From the NCBI GenBank assembly GCA_003523465.1, contig DQAA01000650.1, forward strand, positions 5,931-15,118: a stretch of DNA of 9,188 bases, given 5' to 3'. The notes beneath the pieces are model-generated. The model was not told where the DNA came from and searched no databases. It was given only the letters and a program-made list of their open reading frames with translations. Position 1 is the first letter of the stretch, and every line of letters begins with the position of its first letter. Positions 5,911-9,188 of this stretch are shown one piece after another. Made by a program: the position numbers and the translations under genes. Source of the DNA: Pseudomonas sp. Its GTDB lineage: Bacteria; Pseudomonadota; Gammaproteobacteria; Pseudomonadales; Pseudomonadaceae.

Positions 5911-6012
5911 GGCTGGTACCCGGTAAATCTGCGGGATCCTGGCAGGCCTGGTTTTGGTGAGATGACTCCAGGCTTGATGTGGTTCTGCCGATCGAGGCCC
6001 CTAACCGAGGGT
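5893..6012 (+). promoter_or_regulatory. Structured sucA 5' leader, probable sucA-II RNA
   Basis: Four helices fit together as a branched fold. P1 is AGGGGC 5900-5905 with GCCCCT 5997-6002. P2 is CCGGG 5908-5912 with CCCGG 5919-5923. P3 is GATC..GGCAG 5935-5945 with CTGCCGATC 5985-5993, with a two-base CT bulge. P4 stacks directly on P3: GCCTGG 5946-5951 with CCAGGC 5968-5973. P1 encloses P2 and P3/P4 as a three-way junction and ends five bases before the Shine-Dalgarno GAGGG (6007-6011). A conserved RNA called sucA-II has been described upstream of sucA in Pseudomonas and thought to regulate sucA (established). I assign this leader to it by position and structure, not by a covariance search. 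Confidence 0.6.
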
Positions 6013-6020
6013 GACCAAGC

Positions 6021-8852
6021 ATGCAAGAAAGCGTGATGCAGCGCATGTGGAACAGCGCCCACCTGTCAGGTGGTAACGCTGCATATGTGGAAGAGCTCTA
6101 CGAGCTCTACCTGCACGACCCTAACGCCGTGCCAGAAGAGTGGCGCACCTACTTCCAGAAGTTGCCCGCAGAAGGCAGCACTGCTACCGATGTATCGCAC
6201 TCGACGATCCGCGACCATTTCGTGCTGCTGGCAAAGAACCAGCGCCGCGCCCAACCGGTGTCTGCCGGGAGCGTGAGCAGTGAGCATGAGAAGAAGCAGG
6301 TTGAAGTGCTGCGACTGATCCAGGCCTACCGTATGCGCGGCCACCAAGCCGCTAAGCTCGACCCCCTGGGGTTGTGGCAGCGCCCTGCGCCAGTAGACCT
6401 GTCGATCAATCATTACGGCTTGACCAATGCCGATCTTGATACGACTTTCCGTGCCGGCGACCTGTTCATCGGCAAAGAGGAAGCGAGCCTACGCGAAATC
6501 TTCGATGCGTTGCAGCAGACATATTGTCGCACCATCGGCGCCGAGTTCACCCACATCGTCGACTCCGAGCAGCGCAGCTGGTTCCAGCAGCGTCTGGAGA
6601 GCGTGCGTGGCCGTCCATCCTTCTCCGCCGACATCCAGAGCCACCTGCTCGAGCGCGTTACCGCTGCCGAGGGCCTGGAGAAGTACCTGGGCACCAAGTA
6701 CCCGGGCACCAAGCGTTTCGGTCTGGAAGGTGGTGAGAGCCTGATCCCGATGCTGGACGAACTGATCCAGCGCTCCGGCTCCTACGGCACCAAGGAAGTT
6801 GTCATCGGCATGGCCCACCGTGGCCGTCTCAACGTGCTGGTCAACACCTTCGGCAAGAACCCGCGCGAGCTGTTCGACGAGTTCGAAGGCAAGAAGAAGG
6901 TCGAGCTGGGCTCCGGTGACGTGAAGTACCACCAGGGCTTCTCGTCCAACGTGATGACCGCCGGTGGCGAAGTCCACCTGGCCATGGCGTTCAACCCGTC
7001 CCACCTGGAAATCGTCTCGCCAGTAGTGGAAGGTTCGGTCCGCGCCCGTCAGGACCGCCGCAACGACACCGTTGGCGACAAGGTTCTGCCGATCTCCATC
7101 CACGGTGACGCCGCGTTCGCGGGTCAGGGCGTGGTCATGGAAACCTTCCAGATGTCGCAGACCCGCGGTTTCAAGACCGGCGGTACCGTGCACATCGTGA
7201 TCAACAACCAGGTTGGTTTCACCATCAGCAACCCGCTGGACTCCCGTTCCACCGAGTACTGCACCGACGTCGCCAAGATGATCCAGGCGCCGATCCTGCA
7301 CGTGAACGGCGACGATCCGGAAGCGGTGCTGTTCGTGACCCAGCTGGCTGTCGACTACCGCATGCAGTTCAAGCGTGACGTGGTCATCGACCTGGTCTGC
7401 TACCGTCGCCGCGGCCACAACGAGGCCGACGAGCCGAACGGCACCCAGCCGCTGATGTACCAGCAGATCACCAAGCAGCGCACCACCCGCGAACTCTATG
7501 CCGAGAGCCTGACCCAGGCTGGCCGTCTCGACGCCGAGCGCGTCCAGGCCAAGGTAGACGAGTACCGCAATGCGCTGGACAACGGTCTGCACGTAGTGAA
7601 GAGCCTGGTCAAGGAGCCGAACAAAGAGCTGTTCGTCGACTGGCGTCCTTACCTGGGCCATGCCTGGACCGCGCGTCACGACACCCGCTTCGACCTCAAG
7701 ACCCTGCAGGAACTGTCGGCCAAGCTCCTCGAGCTGCCGGAAGGCTTTGTGGTCCAGCGTCAGGTCTCGAAGATCTACGAAGACCGCCAGAAGATGCAGG
7801 CCGGTGGCTTGCCGATCAACTGGGGCTATGCCGAGACCATGGCTTACGCCACCCTGGCATTCGAAGGTCACCCGATCCGCATGACCGGTCAGGACATCGG
7901 CCGCGGCACCTTCTCGCACCGCCATGCGGTACTGCACAACCAGAAGGACGCCAGCACCTACATTCCTCTGCAGAACCTGTTCGAAGGCCAGCCACGTTTC
8001 GACCTGTACGATTCGTTCCTGTCCGAAGAAGCCGTTCTGGCATTCGAATACGGCTACTCGACCACCACGCCGAACGCGCTGGTGATCTGGGAAGCCCAGT
8101 TCGGTGACTTCGCCAACGGTGCGCAAGTGGTCGTCGACCAGTTCATCACCAGCGGCGAGCACAAGTGGGGCCGTCTGTGCGGCCTGACCATGCTGCTGCC
8201 ACACGGTTATGAAGGTCAGGGCCCTGAGCACTCCTCGGCACGTCTTGAGCGTTACCTGCAACTGTGCGCTGAGCACAACGTCCAGGTTTGCGTACCGACC
8301 ACCCCGGCCCAGATCTACCATCTGCTGCGTCGCCAGGTGATCCGTCCTCTGCGCAAGCCGCTGATCGTACTGACGCCGAAGTCGCTGCTGCGCCACAAGC
8401 TGGCCATCTCGACCCTGGAAGATCTGGCCGAAGGCTCGTTCCAGACCGTGATCCCGGAAATCGATACCCTCGATCCGAAAAAGGTCACCCGCCTGGTCCT
8501 GTGCAGCGGCAAGGTCTACTACGATCTGCTGGAAAAACGCCGTGCCGAAGGTCGTGAAGACATCGCCATCGTGCGTATCGAACAACTGTATCCGTTCCCT
8601 GAAGACGATCTGGTTGAAATCCTCGCGCCATACACCGAGCTGACGAATGTGGTGTGGTGCCAGGAAGAACCGATGAACCAGGGCGCCTGGTACAGCAGCC
8701 AGCACCACATGCGCCGCATCCTCGGTCGTCACAACAAGGCACTGGTCCTTGAGTACGCCGGTCGTGATGCGTCTGCGGCCCCGGCCTGTGGTTACGCTTC
8801 GATGCACGCCGAGCAGCAGGAAAAACTGCTGCAAGATGCTTTCACTGTTTAA
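6021..8852 (+). CDS. sucA: 2-oxoglutarate dehydrogenase E1 component
   Basis: SucA is the thiamine-diphosphate-dependent decarboxylase of the 2-oxoglutarate dehydrogenase complex. It decarboxylates 2-oxoglutarate and transfers the succinyl group to lipoyl-SucB. At 943 residues it is full length. The N-terminal 2-OGDH segment (about 8-50, SAHLSGGNAAYVEELYELY) binds other complex subunits in this family. The central domain carries H266 in MAHRGRLNVLVN and H304 in KYHQGFSS, both conserved active-site histidines. The ThDP/Mg motif begins at GDAAFAGQG (about 362-370), with INNQVGF after it. A transketolase-like pyrimidine-binding domain follows (about 595-790, with GQDIGRGTFSHRHAV), then the C-terminal 2-OGDH domain. 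ATG 6021 is preceded by GAGGG (6007-6011) nine bases upstream, and MQESVMQRMW is the usual Pseudomonas start; ATG 6036 is less likely. sucB follows after 42 bp. Its leader is probably regulatory. Confidence 0.98.
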   Translation: MQESVMQRMWNSAHLSGGNAAYVEELYELYLHDPNAVPEEWRTYFQKLPAEGSTATDVSHSTIRDHFVLLAKNQRRAQPVSAGSVSSEHEKKQVEVLRLIQAYRMRGHQAAKLDPLGLWQRPAPVDLSINHYGLTNADLDTTFRAGDLFIGKEEASLREIFDALQQTYCRTIGAEFTHIVDSEQRSWFQQRLESVRGRPSFSADIQSHLLERVTAAEGLEKYLGTKYPGTKRFGLEGGESLIPMLDELIQRSGSYGTKEVVIGMAHRGRLNVLVNTFGKNPRELFDEFEGKKKVELGSGDVKYHQGFSSNVMTAGGEVHLAMAFNPSHLEIVSPVVEGSVRARQDRRNDTVGDKVLPISIHGDAAFAGQGVVMETFQMSQTRGFKTGGTVHIVINNQVGFTISNPLDSRSTEYCTDVAKMIQAPILHVNGDDPEAVLFVTQLAVDYRMQFKRDVVIDLVCYRRRGHNEADEPNGTQPLMYQQITKQRTTRELYAESLTQAGRLDAERVQAKVDEYRNALDNGLHVVKSLVKEPNKELFVDWRPYLGHAWTARHDTRFDLKTLQELSAKLLELPEGFVVQRQVSKIYEDRQKMQAGGLPINWGYAETMAYATLAFEGHPIRMTGQDIGRGTFSHRHAVLHNQKDASTYIPLQNLFEGQPRFDLYDSFLSEEAVLAFEYGYSTTTPNALVIWEAQFGDFANGAQVVVDQFITSGEHKWGRLCGLTMLLPHGYEGQGPEHSSARLERYLQLCAEHNVQVCVPTTPAQIYHLLRRQVIRPLRKPLIVLTPKSLLRHKLAISTLEDLAEGSFQTVIPEIDTLDPKKVTRLVLCSGKVYYDLLEKRRAEGREDIAIVRIEQLYPFPEDDLVEILAPYTELTNVVWCQEEPMNQGAWYSSQHHMRRILGRHNKALVLEYAGRDASAAPACGYASMHAEQQEKLLQDAFTV

Positions 8853-8894
8853 TGCCCTCGCGCACCTGAAACCGAATTTAAGGAACCACTGATA

Positions 8895-9188
8895 ATGGCT
8901 ATCGAGATCAAAGCCCCTACCTTCCCGGAATCGGTTGCCGATGGCACCGTTGCCACCTGGCACAAGAAACCGGGCGAAGCCGTCAAGCGCGACGACCTGA
9001 TCGTCGACATCGAGACCGACAAAGTCGTTCTGGAAGTACTGGCTACCGCTGATGGCGTGCTGGGCGCGATCGTCAAGAACGAAGGCGACACCGTTCTGTC
9101 CGACGAAGTACTGGGCTCGATCGAAGCGGGTGGCGCTGCCGCCGCTCCTGCCGCTGCTCCGGCTGCCGCGCCTGCCCAGGCTGCTGCC
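8895..9188 (+). CDS. sucB: 2-oxoglutarate dehydrogenase E2 component (dihydrolipoyl succinyltransferase), 5' part
   Basis: SucB carries the succinyl group on a lipoyl arm and transfers it to CoA; it forms the core of the 2-oxoglutarate dehydrogenase complex. The window holds only the first 98 codons and the gene runs off the end. The visible part is a complete lipoyl domain (about residues 2-77), with the lipoylated lysine at K43 in DIETDKVVLEV. It is followed by the beginning of an Ala/Pro-rich flexible linker (from about residue 80, AAAAPAAAPAAAPA). The start MAIEIKAPTFPESVADG is characteristic of SucB rather than pyruvate dehydrogenase E2. ATG 8895 has AAGGA (8880-8884) ten bases upstream. 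It lies 42 bp after sucA with no terminator between them, so it is co-transcribed with sucA; lpdG and sucCD usually follow in Pseudomonas. Confidence 0.97.
   Translation, partial: MAIEIKAPTFPESVADGTVATWHKKPGEAVKRDDLIVDIETDKVVLEVLATADGVLGAIVKNEGDTVLSDEVLGSIEAGGAAAAPAAAPAAAPAQAAA

Noticed and set aside
5058..6062. A 334-codon open frame on the - strand across sdhB and the sdhB-sucA gap
   Set aside because: Most of it is antisense to sdhB and the rest crosses the structured leader. No ribosome site or family similarity supports it.
8853..8894. Possible control element in the sucA-sucB gap
   Set aside because: The 42-bp gap shows only a Shine-Dalgarno sequence; no hairpin, promoter or repeat is visible.
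6489..8963. An 824-codon open frame on the - strand opposite sucA
   Set aside because: Same cause: strong codon bias in sucA leaves the opposite frame open. The translation shows no domain and runs into the sucB start in antisense.

Overview
The window is a stretch of Pseudomonas core chromosome, probably from the fluorescens/putida side of the genus. It carries the TCA-cycle locus in the usual Pseudomonas order: gltA facing away from sdhCDAB, followed by sucA and sucB. The genus call rests on gene order, on the near-genus-consensus proteins (SdhA, SdhB, SucA of 943 residues), and on GC-rich codon use. I see no mobile elements, phage genes, CRISPR arrays, tRNAs or rRNAs.

Layout. (1) 1-793, + strand: the last 50 codons of a probable YkgJ-family cysteine-cluster protein, then a complete exported START-domain lipid-binding-type protein. 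(2) 851-880: a perfect bidirectional terminator between that gene and gltA, which converge. (3) 896-2185, - strand: gltA, a type II citrate synthase. (4) 2186-2536: a 351-bp divergent control region with a strong-looking sigma70 promoter for gltA (perfect -35), an imperfect inverted repeat just upstream of it, a near-consensus promoter for sdh, and a roughly 115-nt sdhC leader. (5) 2537-5777: sdhC, sdhD, sdhA, sdhB, packed with a 7-bp overlap or gaps of 3 and 11 bp, encoding all four subunits of succinate:quinone oxidoreductase. (6) 5778-6020: a 243-bp gap with a GCAA-tetraloop hairpin after sdhB and a structured sucA leader that probably belongs to the published sucA-II RNA class of Pseudomonas. 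(7) 6021-8852 sucA and 8895-9188 the start of sucB, the E1 and E2 components of 2-oxoglutarate dehydrogenase; sucB runs off the window end.

Together the genes cover condensation of acetyl-CoA with oxaloacetate, 2-oxoglutarate oxidation, and succinate oxidation coupled to ubiquinone reduction. The coding content is conventional. The part most worth a second look is the untranslated RNA. The sdhC and sucA leaders share an 18-nt element (16/18 identical, including CAGGGGCATCCG) near the probable 5' end of each transcript. In both leaders its AGGGGC can pair with a GCCCT/GCCCCT segment that can instead mask the Shine-Dalgarno sequence. This suggests, but does not prove, a common post-transcriptional control of two adjoining TCA modules.
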